This document shows, piece after piece, positions 44,950 through 54,998 of a stretch of 64,000 nt of DNA. Position 1 is the stretch's first letter. The number at the start of each line of letters is the position of its first letter. The stretch is from Clostridia bacterium (GTDB taxonomy: Bacteria; Bacillota; Clostridia; Oscillospirales; Acutalibacteraceae). The position numbers and the translations under genes were made by a program. The notes beneath the pieces are model-generated. The model had not been told where the DNA came from, did not search any database, and saw nothing but the letters and a program-made list of their open reading frames with translations. The stretch lies in contig JAFTUG010000009.1 of assembly GCA_017466365.1 (NCBI GenBank), positions 81,726-145,725 on the forward strand, given 5' to 3'.

Positions 44950-46758
44950 ATGAATAAGTGGAAATTTTATACTTCAAACGAAATAAAACCCCTCGGCTGG
45001 CTGAAAAAACAGCTTGAAATTCAGGCAGAGGGCTTAAGCGGAAATCTTGATAAAATCTGGAACGACATTAAAAACAGCGCATGGATCGGCGGCGATAAAG
45101 AGGGTTGGGAAAGAGTGCCTTATTGGCTTGACGGCTTTATTCCCCTTGCATATCTTCTCCAAAATGAGGATATGATCGCTAGAGCGAAAAAATATATTGA
45201 TGCGATTATTTCGTTTCAGAAGCCCGACGGCTGGATTTGCCCCTGCAAGGATGAGGACAGAAAAACCTATGACACATGGGCAGTTCAGCTTATAACAAAA
45301 ACATTAACGGTTTATTATCAGTGTTCAAACGACGAAAGAATCCCCGATGTAATATACAAAACTCTTAAGAACTATTATGATCTGCTCAAATCAGGCGAAA
45401 TAAAGCTCTATGACTGGGGCAACGCAAGATGGTTCGAGTGCTTCATCGCAATCAATTTCATCTATGAACGCTGTAAAGAAGAGTGGCTCAAAGACCTTGC
45501 AAAAATCCTTAAGGAGCAGGGAATGGATTATAACAAGGCTATCCCTTTGTGGGAAAGACCCCTCAACCGCTGGAGATTTGATACCCATATCGTCAATATC
45601 GCAATGATGCTCAAAAGCGAGGCGGTTTCATGCGGTATTCTCGGCGAAGAATATATGGACAATGCCGAAAAGCTCCACGAAATCCTTAAGAAATATAACG
45701 GCACTCCCGTCGGACTTTTCACAGGCGACGAATGCCTTTCGGGATTGAGTCCCGTTCAGGGCACGGAGCTTTGTTCTGTTGCGGAACAGATGTATTCCTA
45801 TGAAATTCTCTATGCTTTTACGGGTGACAAAAAATGGGCGGAAAGGCTTGAGGTTCTTGCCTTCAACGCTCTCCCCGCAACCATAAGCGACGATATGTGG
45901 ACTCACCAGTATGACCAGATGAGTAATCAGATTGCATGCGTAAATTTTCCGGGCAAGGCGATTTTCAGAACCAACGGCAGCGAATCCCATCTTTTCGGTC
46001 TTGAACCGAATTACGGCTGCTGCACTGCAAACTTCAATCAGGCATGGCCTAAATTTGCTCTTTCGGTATTCATGTATGACGGCAATACCGTTATCAATGC
46101 TGTTCCCGTTCCTGCCGAACTTAAAACCAATGATAAACACATAAAAATCGAAACGGAATATCCATTTAAAAATACATTAAATTATAAAATAAAGGCAGAA
46201 AAAGGATTTACATTCAAAATCCGCATTCCGTCATTTGCGGAAAATCTTATAGTTAACGGTGAAAAAGCAAGCGGAGATATGCTTTCGTTTGATATCGGTG
46301 CAGGCGAAGAAAAGGAAATTGTTATTTCGTTTGATACCGTTCCTTATTTTGAAAAGCGACCCCATGACCTCAATACCGTGAAATGCGGCTCGCTCGTTTT
46401 CTCTGTTCCCGTTAAGTCTGAAAAGAATATGCTCGAATATGAGCGTGACGGAGTTGAGAGAAAGTTCCCCTATTGCGATTATGAGCTTATCCCCGTTTCT
46501 GATTGGAACTATGCTTACTGCGCTGATGCGCTCGGAATTGAGTGGGGCGAAGTGAGCGAAATTCCGTTCTCGTCGGAGAATCCGCCCGTTACGGTCAAGG
46601 CAACCGTTAAAAAGATTAACTGGGGCTATGAGGACGGCTACGATACCGTCTGCGCAAAAATCCCCGAATCGAGAGAACCGATAAGCGAGGCGGAAGAAAT
46701 TCAGCTTTATCCCTACGGCTGCGCAAAGCTCCGTATGACGGAAATACCGCTTATATAA
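44950..46758 (+). CDS. Glycoside hydrolase, GH127/DUF1680-like (beta-L-arabinofuranosidase family)
   Basis: A 602-residue cytoplasmic (no signal peptide) hydrolase with an (alpha/alpha)6 barrel. Seen: KPLGWLKKQLEIQAEGLSG at the start, GGDKEGWERVPYWLDGFIPLAYLL, DGWICP, WGNARW, and GSESHLFGLEPNYGCCTANFNQAWPKF, whose CC pair matches the zinc-thiolate active-site region of GH127. It is coupled to the beta-lactamase-like gene (four-base gap). Likely cleaves arabinose- or related sugar-containing plant or host glycans imported into the cell; the exact substrate is not readable. Confidence 0.85.
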   Translation: MNKWKFYTSNEIKPLGWLKKQLEIQAEGLSGNLDKIWNDIKNSAWIGGDKEGWERVPYWLDGFIPLAYLLQNEDMIARAKKYIDAIISFQKPDGWICPCKDEDRKTYDTWAVQLITKTLTVYYQCSNDERIPDVIYKTLKNYYDLLKSGEIKLYDWGNARWFECFIAINFIYERCKEEWLKDLAKILKEQGMDYNKAIPLWERPLNRWRFDTHIVNIAMMLKSEAVSCGILGEEYMDNAEKLHEILKKYNGTPVGLFTGDECLSGLSPVQGTELCSVAEQMYSYEILYAFTGDKKWAERLEVLAFNALPATISDDMWTHQYDQMSNQIACVNFPGKAIFRTNGSESHLFGLEPNYGCCTANFNQAWPKFALSVFMYDGNTVINAVPVPAELKTNDKHIKIETEYPFKNTLNYKIKAEKGFTFKIRIPSFAENLIVNGEKASGDMLSFDIGAGEEKEIVISFDTVPYFEKRPHDLNTVKCGSLVFSVPVKSEKNMLEYERDGVERKFPYCDYELIPVSDWNYAYCADALGIEWGEVSEIPFSSENPPVTVKATVKKINWGYEDGYDTVCAKIPESREPISEAEEIQLYPYGCAKLRMTEIPLI

Positions 46759-46760
46759 CA

Positions 46761-46795
46761 AAAACCGGACTTCCCTAATCGGAAAGTCCGGTTTT
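46761..46795. terminator. Bidirectional terminator between GH127 and aquaporin genes
   Basis: AAAACCGGACTT / AAGTCCGGTTTT arms, flanked by A- and T-runs, between convergent genes. Confidence 0.9.
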
Positions 46796-46809
46796 TCTAT
46801 ATATTTTTC

Positions 46810-47475
46810 TTATTTCTTTTCTGCTGCGAGGAACTTATAAACGAGCGCTGCAAGAACGCCGCCGATAAGGGGAGCAACAATGAATACCCAAACGCTTGAG
46901 AGTGCATCGCCGCCAACGAGAAGTGCGGGACCGAAGCTTCTTGCGGGGTTAACGGAAGTGCCTGTGAAGGAGATTCCGAGAATGTGAACAAGAGTAAGTG
47001 TGAGACCGATTACGATACCTGCAACGGATGAATTTTCAATCTTCGAGGTAACGCCGAGAATTGCGATAACGAAAACGAATGTGAGAATGATTTCAACGAG
47101 GAAAGAAAGACCGATGCTGTCGTTATAGAGTGCGTTTGCACCGAGACCGCTTTCTTTACCGACAAGTGCCATAAGCACTGCCGCACCTGCTGTTGCGCCT
47201 GCGAACTGTGCAATAATGTAGCCGATGAAATCTGCGATTGAAAGCTTGCCGCTTACGAGCATTGCGATTGAAACTGCGGGGTTGATGTGGCAGCCTGAAA
47301 CGTTGCCGATTGAGTAAGCCATTGCAACAATAACAAGACCGAATGCAAGTGCTGTGAGAAGATAGCCTGTTCCGTTTTCAGCCGAGCAGCCTACCACGGC
47401 GGCAGTGCCGCAAGCAAAGAGAACGAGAACGAAGGTGCCGATGAATTCTGCGATGTACTTTTTGATTGATTGCAT
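46810..47475 (-). CDS. aqpZ: Aquaporin (MIP family)
   Basis: A 221-residue channel with six membrane segments and both half-helix motifs, HINPAVS and SVNPARSFGPAL. The context NPARS followed by FGPAL and small residues points to a water-selective AqpZ type rather than a glycerol facilitator, though glpK occurs in the same window. The ATG at 47475 has TGGGAGG upstream. It starts 19 bases after argD on the same strand and is probably the last gene of the arginine operon. Confidence 0.9.
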   Translation of the reverse strand: MQSIKKYIAEFIGTFVLVLFACGTAAVVGCSAENGTGYLLTALAFGLVIVAMAYSIGNVSGCHINPAVSIAMLVSGKLSIADFIGYIIAQFAGATAGAAVLMALVGKESGLGANALYNDSIGLSFLVEIILTFVFVIAILGVTSKIENSSVAGIVIGLTLTLVHILGISFTGTSVNPARSFGPALLVGGDALSSVWVFIVAPLIGGVLAALVYKFLAAEKK

Positions 47476-47494
47476 AAAGATACCTCCCAAAAGT

Positions 47495-48658
47495 TTATTC
47501 TTCGATAGCTTCAATGAGCTTATCAATAGCCATTTCAAGCAGACAGAAGGGGATGTTGAGCGGAGGAAGAAGGCGAACCTTTGTTTTTGCGCTTAAAACG
47601 AGAACACCCTTTTCCATTGCCGATGCAATAACCGCCTTTGCAGGCTTTGTGCATTCGATGCCGAGCATGAGACCCTTGCCCGATACGCTCTTAACATTTT
47701 TGCACTGTGAAAGCCTTGAAATTATGTATTCGCTCTTTTCGTTAACTTCATCAAGAAGCTCGTCGGTAATTCTTGAAAGAATGCTGATTGCGCCTGCACA
47801 GCAGATGGGATTTCCGCCGAAGGTTGAGCCGTGTGAACCGGGAGTGAGAACATCCTGAACCTTTTCGCCGAGCATTGTGCAGCCGAGGGGGAGACCGCCT
47901 GCAAGACCCTTTGCGGTTGAAACAATATCGGGTGTTATACCGTAGTTCATATATCCGTAAAGCTTGCCTGTTCTGCCGTTACCCGTCTGTACTTCATCAA
48001 TGATAACGAGCATATTTTTTTCTTTTGCGATTTCGCAAACGCCCTTGACGAATTCCTCTGTAAGGGGAAGAACTCCTCCCTCGCCCTGAATGGTTTCCAT
48101 CATAATTGCGGCGCAGCTGTTATTTTCCGCAAGCTCCTTTACGGAGTCGAGATTATTTGCTTCTGCATAAACAAAGCCCTCGGTGAAAGGTCCGAAATCA
48201 GTGTGGAAATTATCCTGACCTGTTGCGGCAAGAGTTGTTATTGTTCTGCCGTGGAAGCTGTTTTTGAGGGTGATTATGGTTGAATTGCCCTCACCTTTAT
48301 TCTTAAGCGCCCAGAGTCTTGCTGCTTTTATGGCGCATTCGTTTGCTTCAGCACCCGAGTTTGAGAAGAAAACCTTCTTCATTCCCGTTCTTTCGCAGAG
48401 CATTTCGGCAAGGTCTGCGCAGGGCTTTGTATAGTAGAGATTTGAGGTGTGACCGAGAAGTGAAGCCTGAACGGTTACTGCCTCAACCCATTCGTCATCG
48501 GCAGCACCGAAGGTGTTAACAGCGATACCGCTTCCGAGGTCGATATATTCTTTTTCGTTATTATCGTAGAGCAATGCGCCGTTGCCTTCTGAAAGCTCAA
48601 CGGGAAAACGTGCATATGTGCCTGCGATATACTGTTTATCTTTTTCAAAAACTGACAT
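47495..48658 (-). CDS. argD: Acetylornithine aminotransferase
   Basis: PLP-dependent enzyme converting N-acetylglutamate semialdehyde to N-acetylornithine, 387 residues. Seen: GIAVNTFGAADDEWVEAV, FFSNSGAEANECAIKAAR, SFHGRTITTLAATGQ, IIDEVQTGNGRTGKLYGY, and the lysine region DIVSTAKGLAGGLPLG. It follows argB with an 11-base gap. Confidence 0.95.
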   Translation of the reverse strand: MSVFEKDKQYIAGTYARFPVELSEGNGALLYDNNEKEYIDLGSGIAVNTFGAADDEWVEAVTVQASLLGHTSNLYYTKPCADLAEMLCERTGMKKVFFSNSGAEANECAIKAARLWALKNKGEGNSTIITLKNSFHGRTITTLAATGQDNFHTDFGPFTEGFVYAEANNLDSVKELAENNSCAAIMMETIQGEGGVLPLTEEFVKGVCEIAKEKNMLVIIDEVQTGNGRTGKLYGYMNYGITPDIVSTAKGLAGGLPLGCTMLGEKVQDVLTPGSHGSTFGGNPICCAGAISILSRITDELLDEVNEKSEYIISRLSQCKNVKSVSGKGLMLGIECTKPAKAVIASAMEKGVLVLSAKTKVRLLPPLNIPFCLLEMAIDKLIEAIEE

Positions 48659-48669
48659 AATTTTTCCTC

Positions 48670-49527
48670 TTAACTCTGAACGAACATTGTGCCGAGACCC
48701 TCATCTGTAAGAATTTCAATAAGAAGGGAGTGGGGTACTCTGCCGTCGATAATAAACACTTTATTAACGCCTCTGCGGATTGCCTCACGGCAGCATTCAA
48801 TCTTGGGAATCATGCCGCCCGAGATGATTCCTTCATTGATAAGCTCGGGTATTTCGCTTACCGATACCTTGGAAATGAGTGATGAAGGGTCGTTTATATC
48901 ACGGAGCAAGCCTGCAATATCCGTCATGGAAATGAAGCTTTCTGCACCGAGAATGCCTGCGATTTTTGCAGCGGCGGTATCTGCGTTGATGTTGTAAACA
49001 TTTCCGTCATTATCGCAGCCTGTTGTTGAAATAACGGGAACGTATCCCATGTTGAGAAGGTCAAGAATCGGCTCGGGGTTGATATCGGTGATTTCGCCTA
49101 CAAAGCCGAGTCTTTCATCCTTAACCTCGGCGGTGATAAGGTGATTATCCGCGCCGCAAAGACCGATTGCCTTGCAGCCGAGTCTGCCGAGAAGAGCAAC
49201 AAGGCTCTTATTAACCTTGCCTGCAAGCACCATCTGAACAACATCAGCGGTTTCTTTATCGGTAACTCGAAGACCGTCAACAAATTCGCTCTTTTTGCCG
49301 ATTTTGCCGAGAATATCGGTAATTTCGGGGCCGCCGCCGTGAACGAGAACAACCTTGATGCCGATTTGCGAAAGCAGAGCGATATCGCCCATAACCGCAT
49401 CCTTAAGCTCTTCGTTAATCATGGCGTTGCCGCCGTATTTGATAACAACAATTTTATCTGAATATTTCTGTATGTAAGGGAGAGCCTCAACAAGCACCTG
49501 ACCCCTCATTGCGTTTGAAAGTTCCAT
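48670..49527 (-). CDS. argB: Acetylglutamate kinase
   Basis: Phosphorylates N-acetylglutamate, 285 residues. Seen: VVIKYGGNAM at the N-terminus, VLVHGGGPEI, the substrate loop GLRVTDKETADVVQMVLAGKVNKSLV, VYNINADTAAAKIAG, and GGMIPKIECCREAIRRGV near the C-terminus. AGAGGTAA lies before the ATG. Third gene of argCJBD. Confidence 0.96.
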   Translation of the reverse strand: MELSNAMRGQVLVEALPYIQKYSDKIVVIKYGGNAMINEELKDAVMGDIALLSQIGIKVVLVHGGGPEITDILGKIGKKSEFVDGLRVTDKETADVVQMVLAGKVNKSLVALLGRLGCKAIGLCGADNHLITAEVKDERLGFVGEITDINPEPILDLLNMGYVPVISTTGCDNDGNVYNINADTAAAKIAGILGAESFISMTDIAGLLRDINDPSSLISKVSVSEIPELINEGIISGGMIPKIECCREAIRRGVNKVFIIDGRVPHSLLIEILTDEGLGTMFVQS

Positions 49528-49552
49528 TGTATTTTACCTCTGATATTTAATC

Positions 49553-50764
49553 TTATGTTCTGTAATCGCCGTTTATTTTTACGTAATCATATGTAAGGTC
49601 GCAGCCCCATGCAGTTGCGGATGCATCCCCGCTGTTAAGCTCGATAAGCACCTGAATTTCTTTTTCGGTGAGAACCTCTTTTGCGATTTCTTCCGAGAAA
49701 TCGATGCCTGCGCCGTTTTTGCAAACCTTGACTTCTCCTGCAACGGATTTGAATGCAACATCAACCTTGTTAACGTCAACATCCGCACCGCTGTAGCCGA
49801 TAGCGCAGAGAACTCTGCCCCAGTTTGCATCGGCGCCGAACATTGCAGCCTTGAAAAGAGATGAGCAGATAACGGATTTTGAAACGGTAACTGCCGTTTC
49901 CTTTGAATTTGCGCCCGTTACGATGCATTCGAGGAGCTTTGTTGCTCCCTCACCGTCGCCTGCAATCATGCGGCAAAGATGGGTTGTGACAGCATTGAGT
50001 GCCTTGCAGAATTCGTCGAATTCCGCACCCTCTGCGGTGATTTCCTCGTTCCCTGCCATGCCGTTTGCCATAACGGAAACCATATCGTTTGTTGAGGTGT
50101 CGCCGTCAACGCTTACCATGTTGAATGAATCCTTAACATCCTCACTCAATGCCTTCTGAAGCATCTCGCTTGAAATTGCGCAGTCGGTAGTTACGAAAAC
50201 GAGCATCGTTGCCATGTTGGGATGAATCATGCCCGAACCTTTTGCGATACCGCCGATTTTGCATTCAACACCGCAGATTTCAAATGAATATGAAACGATT
50301 TTTTCAACCGTGTCGGTTGTCATAATTGCAGCGGCAGCATCTTCGCTTTCAGCCTTAAGCTCCTTAACAAGAGAGGGGACGCCCTTTGCGATAGGCTCGA
50401 TATCAAGTGTCTGACCGATAACGCCCGTTGATGCAACGATGATATCCTTTTCGGAGATGTTCAGCTCTTTTGAAATAAGAGCACACATTTCTTCTGCGAT
50501 TTCAATGCCGTTTGCATTGCAGGTGTTGGCGTTGCCGCTGTTGCAGATAACTGCCTGTGCACAGCCGTCCGAAACGTTATTCTTTGTTACGGTTATAGGT
50601 GCGCCTTTAACGAGATTTGTTGTGTAAACACAAGCGGCATTTGCCTTTTTCTCGCTGAAAATGAGGGCGAGGTCTTTTTTTGTTTTATTCTTTCTTATAC
50701 CGCAGTGAACACCGCTTGCGGTAAAGCCTTTTGCGGCGCAGATGCCGCCCGAAATTTGTTTCAT
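49553..50764 (-). CDS. argJ: Bifunctional ornithine acetyltransferase / N-acetylglutamate synthase
   Basis: A 403-residue self-cleaving enzyme of the acetyl-recycling arginine pathway. The autocleavage site is KGSGMIHPNMATMLVFVTTD with the T nucleophile after ATML-type sequence. Also seen: CNSGNANTC, VSVDGDTSTNDM, ANWGRVLCAIGYSGAD and the C-terminal YVKINGDYRT. Its presence shows that the cell uses the cyclic pathway. Second gene of argCJBD. Confidence 0.96.
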   Translation of the reverse strand: MKQISGGICAAKGFTASGVHCGIRKNKTKKDLALIFSEKKANAACVYTTNLVKGAPITVTKNNVSDGCAQAVICNSGNANTCNANGIEIAEEMCALISKELNISEKDIIVASTGVIGQTLDIEPIAKGVPSLVKELKAESEDAAAAIMTTDTVEKIVSYSFEICGVECKIGGIAKGSGMIHPNMATMLVFVTTDCAISSEMLQKALSEDVKDSFNMVSVDGDTSTNDMVSVMANGMAGNEEITAEGAEFDEFCKALNAVTTHLCRMIAGDGEGATKLLECIVTGANSKETAVTVSKSVICSSLFKAAMFGADANWGRVLCAIGYSGADVDVNKVDVAFKSVAGEVKVCKNGAGIDFSEEIAKEVLTEKEIQVLIELNSGDASATAWGCDLTYDYVKINGDYRT

Positions 50765-50786
50765 TTCTATGTATCTATCCTTTCAA

Positions 50787-51725
50787 TCAAAGGGACAAAC
50801 CCGTTTTCGGGTCGATTCCCATGAGTATGTTCATGCATTCGATTGCTGCGCCCGATGCACCCTTGCCGAGGTTATCGTAGCGTGCAAGCAGAAGAATTCT
50901 CTCTTCGTTGCCCTGAACGAAAATCTGCATTCCGTCGTTACCGCTCATGCTTTCGGCGCAGAACATTGCATCCTCGCCGAGGTTTTCGGTGTACTTAACG
51001 AAATCCGAGTTGTATGAAGCCTTGTAAATATCTATTATATCACGAATACCCTTGCCATTGCAAAGGTTTTTTGCAAAAAGAGGAACGGAAACTGCCATTC
51101 CGCTGTAAAAATCTGCAACAATGGGGCTGAACATGGGCGCATTTTCAATTCCCGTTATCGCTTTCATCTCTTTGAGATGCTTATGCTCCTGTGTCAGACC
51201 GTACTGGCGGGGAGAATTGAGGTAGGCTTCTCTTGAACCGCTTTCATACTGTGCAATCATTTTTTTGCCGCCGCCGCTGTAGCCCGTTACCGAGGTGCAG
51301 GTTAAAAGTGCGTCGGCAGGGAGAATTCCCGCCGCAACAAGGGGATAAACAAGGGCTATAAATCCGCTTGCATGGCAGCCGGGAACTGCAACACGCTTTG
51401 AATTCCTGATTTTTTCAAGATGTGCGGGTGAAAGCTCGGGGAAACCGTATGCCCACTCGGGAAGAGTGCGGTGAGCCGTCGAAGCATCAATAACCTTTAC
51501 ATCGGGGTTTTCGATAAGCGAAACAGCCTCTCTTGCCGCCGCATCGGGAAGGCAGAGAAAAGCGATGTCGCAGGAGTTGAGAGCTTCTTTTCTTGCCTCG
51601 GTATCCTTTCTCTTCTCTTCGCTTAAGGTGATAAGCTCAATATCCTCACGGTTTGATATGCGCTGAAAAATGCGCAGACCCGTTGTTCCTTCTTTGCCGT
51701 CTATAAAAATTTTAGTCTTTTCCAT
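50787..51725 (-). CDS. argC: N-acetyl-gamma-glutamyl-phosphate reductase
   Basis: A 312-residue reductase of the short (type 2) class. Seen: IFIDGKEGTTGLRIFQRI, FLCLPDAAAREAVS, the catalytic Cys in VAVPGCHASGFIALVYPLV, and TSVTGYSGGGKKMI. The stop is TGA. First gene of the arginine operon, behind the promoter at 51758-51786. Confidence 0.95.
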   Translation of the reverse strand: MEKTKIFIDGKEGTTGLRIFQRISNREDIELITLSEEKRKDTEARKEALNSCDIAFLCLPDAAAREAVSLIENPDVKVIDASTAHRTLPEWAYGFPELSPAHLEKIRNSKRVAVPGCHASGFIALVYPLVAAGILPADALLTCTSVTGYSGGGKKMIAQYESGSREAYLNSPRQYGLTQEHKHLKEMKAITGIENAPMFSPIVADFYSGMAVSVPLFAKNLCNGKGIRDIIDIYKASYNSDFVKYTENLGEDAMFCAESMSGNDGMQIFVQGNEERILLLARYDNLGKGASGAAIECMNILMGIDPKTGLSL

Positions 51726-51744
51726 TTTGATATACCTCTTGAGA

Positions 51745-51786
51745 TAATATACGCATAATTATACATAAAATACTGCATAAAGTCAA
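51745..51786 (-). promoter_or_regulatory. Promoter of argCJBD with ARG-box-like sequence
   Basis: On the minus strand TTGACT, a 17-base spacer and TATAAT (51758-51763). The overlapping AT-rich near-palindrome TATGTATAATTATGCGTATA resembles ArgR/AhrC boxes, which would allow repression by arginine. The box is an inference from composition and symmetry. Confidence 0.65.
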
Positions 51787-51870
51787 GTTTGTTTTGCATA
51801 TTTACGCATTATCAGCAAAAATTATACAATAATTCGCCGATTGCTGCCGCTGTTTGTGCAATATGATATA

Positions 51871-52869
51871 TTATACGATAATTTTCTTCTTTGCCACAAT
51901 CTCGTTTTCAAGAGCTTCACCGTCAAAATAGCTCTTGATGTTGCCGAGAGTGATTTCCGCAATTCTTTTAAGCGCTTCGTGGGTGAGAAATGCCTGATGT
52001 GAGGTAACAAGCACATTCGGCATCATAATAAGGCGTGAAAGCACATCGTCCTTCAGTATGCTTTCAGAGAAGTCCTCATAGAAAAATTCGCTTTCTTCCT
52101 CGTAAACATCAAGACCTGCGCCGCCGATTTTACCGTTTTTAATACCGTTGATAAGCGATTCGGTGTCAATGAGTGCACCTCTTGAAGTGTTGAGAATGAA
52201 AACTTTATCTTTCATCATCTTTATTGAATAGTCATTTATCATGTGGTAGGTTTCGCTTGTGAGAGGGCAGTGGAGCGAAATAACATCAGCACGCTGAAAA
52301 AGTTCTTCAAGCGGCACATATTCAAGATAGCCCTGTGAGGGATAGGGGTCATAGGCGATAACATTCATTCCGATGCCTCTGCAAATATCGATGAATGCCA
52401 TGCCGATTTTGCCCGTACCGATTGCGCCGAGGGTTTTGCCGTGCAAATCAAAGCCGACAAAGCCGTTAAGGCTGAAATTGAAATCCCTTGTGCGGATATA
52501 TGCCTTGTGGGTTTTACGCACAAGTGTGAGAAGAAGTGCGAGAGTATGCTCCGCAACGGCGTGGGGCGAATATTCGGGCACACGCACAACAGTCATAACA
52601 TCCTTTGCGGCGGAGAGGTCAACGTTGTTGTAGCCCGCACAGCGCATGGCAATTATTTCAACGCCGTTTTCCTTGAGAACATTTATTGTTTCCTTGCCGA
52701 TATCGTCGTTAACAAAAGCAATAACAGCCTTGAAGCCTTTTGCCATAACAGCGGTACGGGGGCTTAATTTGGATTCAAAATATTCAATTTCAATGCCGTA
52801 ATCGTTTTTAAGATTATCAAAATAAATCTTATCGTATGGTTTGGTATCAAAAAAAGCAACTTTAATCAT
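51871..52869 (-). CDS. ldhA: D-2-hydroxyacid dehydrogenase (D-lactate dehydrogenase type)
   Basis: A 332-residue NAD-dependent oxidoreductase. Seen: FDTKPYDKIYFD at the start, RCAGYNNVDLSAA, VPEYSPHAVAEHTLALLL, the Rossmann motif GAIGTGKIGMAFIDICRGIGM, ILNTSRGALIDTESL, GLDVYEEES, and TSHQAFLTHEAL with the catalytic His. These favour fermentative D-lactate dehydrogenase. ATG at 52869 is preferred (GAAGGATGATAAT before it and typical MIKVAFF start) over ATG at 52887. Confidence 0.88.
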   Translation of the reverse strand: MIKVAFFDTKPYDKIYFDNLKNDYGIEIEYFESKLSPRTAVMAKGFKAVIAFVNDDIGKETINVLKENGVEIIAMRCAGYNNVDLSAAKDVMTVVRVPEYSPHAVAEHTLALLLTLVRKTHKAYIRTRDFNFSLNGFVGFDLHGKTLGAIGTGKIGMAFIDICRGIGMNVIAYDPYPSQGYLEYVPLEELFQRADVISLHCPLTSETYHMINDYSIKMMKDKVFILNTSRGALIDTESLINGIKNGKIGGAGLDVYEEESEFFYEDFSESILKDDVLSRLIMMPNVLVTSHQAFLTHEALKRIAEITLGNIKSYFDGEALENEIVAKKKIIV

Positions 52870-52932
52870 ATTATCATCCTTCAACATAAAGATATCCTTT
52901 CGGAGATATTTTGCCCCCGAAAGGATGGATTA

Positions 52933-54177
52933 TTATTTAAGTTTATGAATAAAGAGTCCGCTTAAGAGCTTGGGTTCAAACCAGGTTGATTTGGGAGGCA
53001 TAATCTGACCTGCATCGGCAATATCCATAAGCTCCTTGAGAGTTGTGGGATACATCGAAAAAGCAAGGCACATATCCTCGCTCGCTCTGCGTTCAAGCTC
53101 GCCGAGACCTCTGATTCCGCCGACGAAATCAATGCGTTTATCCGTTCTCGGGTCATCAATTCCGAGGATGGGGGAAATGAGGTTGCTCTGAAGAATAGAA
53201 ACATCAAGTGCTTCAACGGGGTCTGCGGCATTGAATGAGCCTTCCTTTGCGGTCAGCTTATACCATTTTCCGCCGAGAAGCATTCCGAAGGTGTGAGCGT
53301 TTTCGGGCTTGTATGCTGTTTTGCCTATTTCTTCAATTTCAAATTTATCGCTGAGTTTCTCGATGAATTCCGCTTCGGTGTTGCCGTTAAGATCTTTCAT
53401 AACACGGTTATAGTCCATGATTTCAAGCTCGTCGCAGTCAAAAAGCACCGCAAGGAAGAAGTTAAATTCCTCGCTGCCGTTATAATCGGGATACTGCTCT
53501 CTGCGCTTAAGACCAACCTTTACAGCCGATGCCGCTCTGTGATGACCGTCGGCGATATAAAGATAATCAACGTCTGCAAAAAGCTTTGCGATTTTTGCGT
53601 TTGTTTCGGGGCAGTCGATAACCCATACAGTGTTTGCAATGCCGTCATCGGTCACGAAATCGTAAACGGGAGCATGACTTTCTTTCCAATCTGAAACGGT
53701 TTTTGCGATTTCAGTCTGCGGACGGTAGGTGAGGAAAATCGGGCCCGTGTTTGCATCGCAATAGTCAACATGATTTATTCTGTCGGCTTCTTTATCGGCT
53801 CTTGTCAGCTCATGCTTTTTGATAATTGAATTTATATAATCGTCAATTGATACACAGCCGACAAGTCCCGTCTGGCTTCTGCCGTTCATAATCTGGCGGT
53901 AAATATAGAATTTTGCCTCTTCGTCCTGCTTGCAGATGCCGTCGGAAACAAGCTTATCAAGATTTTCTCTTGCTTTAAGATAAACGGATTCGGAATAAAG
54001 GTCGGTGCCTGCGGGCAAATCAATTTCCGCCTTATCAACATGAAGGAAGGAATAGGGATTGCCCTTGACCATTTCTGCTGCTTCTGCGCTGTTCATAACG
54101 TCATATGGAAGTGCCGCAACCTTGTCTGCATATTCGGGAACGGGTCTTATAGCTTTAAACGGTCTGAAAACTGCCAT
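52933..54177 (-). CDS. DUF1015 family protein
   Basis: A 414-residue cytoplasmic protein. The start AVFRPFKAIRPVPEYADKVAALPYDVMNSAEA and NPYSFLHVDKAEIDLP, the central YIADGHHRAASAVK and the C-terminal MPPKSTWFEPKLLSGLFIHKL are the family's conserved blocks; DGHHR looks like a catalytic or nucleotide-binding element. In many anaerobes it lies beside 2-hydroxyacid dehydrogenase genes, as here, but no reaction is established. The ATG at 54177 has AAAGGTG upstream. Confidence 0.88.
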   Translation of the reverse strand: MAVFRPFKAIRPVPEYADKVAALPYDVMNSAEAAEMVKGNPYSFLHVDKAEIDLPAGTDLYSESVYLKARENLDKLVSDGICKQDEEAKFYIYRQIMNGRSQTGLVGCVSIDDYINSIIKKHELTRADKEADRINHVDYCDANTGPIFLTYRPQTEIAKTVSDWKESHAPVYDFVTDDGIANTVWVIDCPETNAKIAKLFADVDYLYIADGHHRAASAVKVGLKRREQYPDYNGSEEFNFFLAVLFDCDELEIMDYNRVMKDLNGNTEAEFIEKLSDKFEIEEIGKTAYKPENAHTFGMLLGGKWYKLTAKEGSFNAADPVEALDVSILQSNLISPILGIDDPRTDKRIDFVGGIRGLGELERRASEDMCLAFSMYPTTLKELMDIADAGQIMPPKSTWFEPKLLSGLFIHKLK

Positions 54178-54259
54178 GTGTATCACCTTTATATAAATTT
54201 GTTTACTTAATAAGTATATTACATCACTGTGAATAGTTTGTCAATTTATTGTTTGAATA

Positions 54260-54288
54260 TTGATTTTTATTTTTTCTGATAGTATAAT
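54260..54288 (+). promoter_or_regulatory. Promoter of the zinc-ribbon/uronate cluster
   Basis: TTGATT, 17-base spacer, TATAAT, 31 bases before the ATG at 54319. Confidence 0.75.
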
Positions 54289-54318
54289 ACATATGTATAT
54301 AAAAAGGAGGAATGTTTA

Positions 54319-54978
54319 ATGTATTGTTCAAAATGCGGAAGGCAGCTTCCCGACGGCACGGTTAACTGCCCGAATTGCGACCCTATAGTTGTTAATCCCG
54401 AGCCGCAGGTGCAGCAGAAAAATTCTTTGTTTAAAGCTCCCGGCAAAGGCTCAAAGAGCTATGCTGCTCTTTTTACGGCGCTTCTCGTTTTCCCCGCAAC
54501 AATCTGCACGGCAATCGACCTTGCCTTTGACAAATACGATTATTGGTTCGGCTATGTTGTGGGCGCACTTATCGTAACTTGGGTTCTTGCAGTGCTTCCC
54601 GTTCTGCGAATAACTCCGCCGCTTGTTACGGCATTCATCTGCTTTGGCGCAATAGTCAGCTACACGTTTTATATTGTCCATAAAACGGGGCATTTCATGT
54701 GGCTTTCCAAATTTATATTGCCGATGTTCATATTAACCGCGGCATTTATTGCAATCGATGTTTCGCTGATCGGTTCAAAGAGATTGAAGGGCTTACATAT
54801 TCTTTCTCTTCTTTCACTTGAAAGCGCACTTTATCTTGTATGCCTTGAAGCAACGCTCGACAACTGGATTAACGGCGTTATCGACCTTAAATGGTCGCTT
54901 ATAGTTGCCTGCGGATTTATTTCCGTTGTTGCGGTTCTTGAAGCATTCAGTTATATAGGAAGAATAAATAAGAAATAA
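54319..54978 (+). CDS. Zinc-ribbon membrane protein of unknown function
   Basis: A 219-residue protein. The N-terminal zinc ribbon is [22 protein letters not shown] (two CxxC pairs). After a linker come about six membrane segments, for example [19 protein letters not shown] and [18 protein letters not shown]. Such proteins are common in Firmicutes without known role. It precedes uxuA by 20 bases and may be co-transcribed. Confidence 0.75.
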   Translation: MYCSKCGRQLPDGTVNCPNCDPIVVNPEPQVQQKNSLFKAPGKGSKSYAALFTALLVFPATICTAIDLAFDKYDYWFGYVVGALIVTWVLAVLPVLRITPPLVTAFICFGAIVSYTFYIVHKTGHFMWLSKFILPMFILTAAFIAIDVSLIGSKRLKGLHILSLLSLESALYLVCLEATLDNWINGVIDLKWSLIVACGFISVVAVLEAFSYIGRINKK

Positions 54979-54998
54979 TACTTCAGGAGGAATACCCT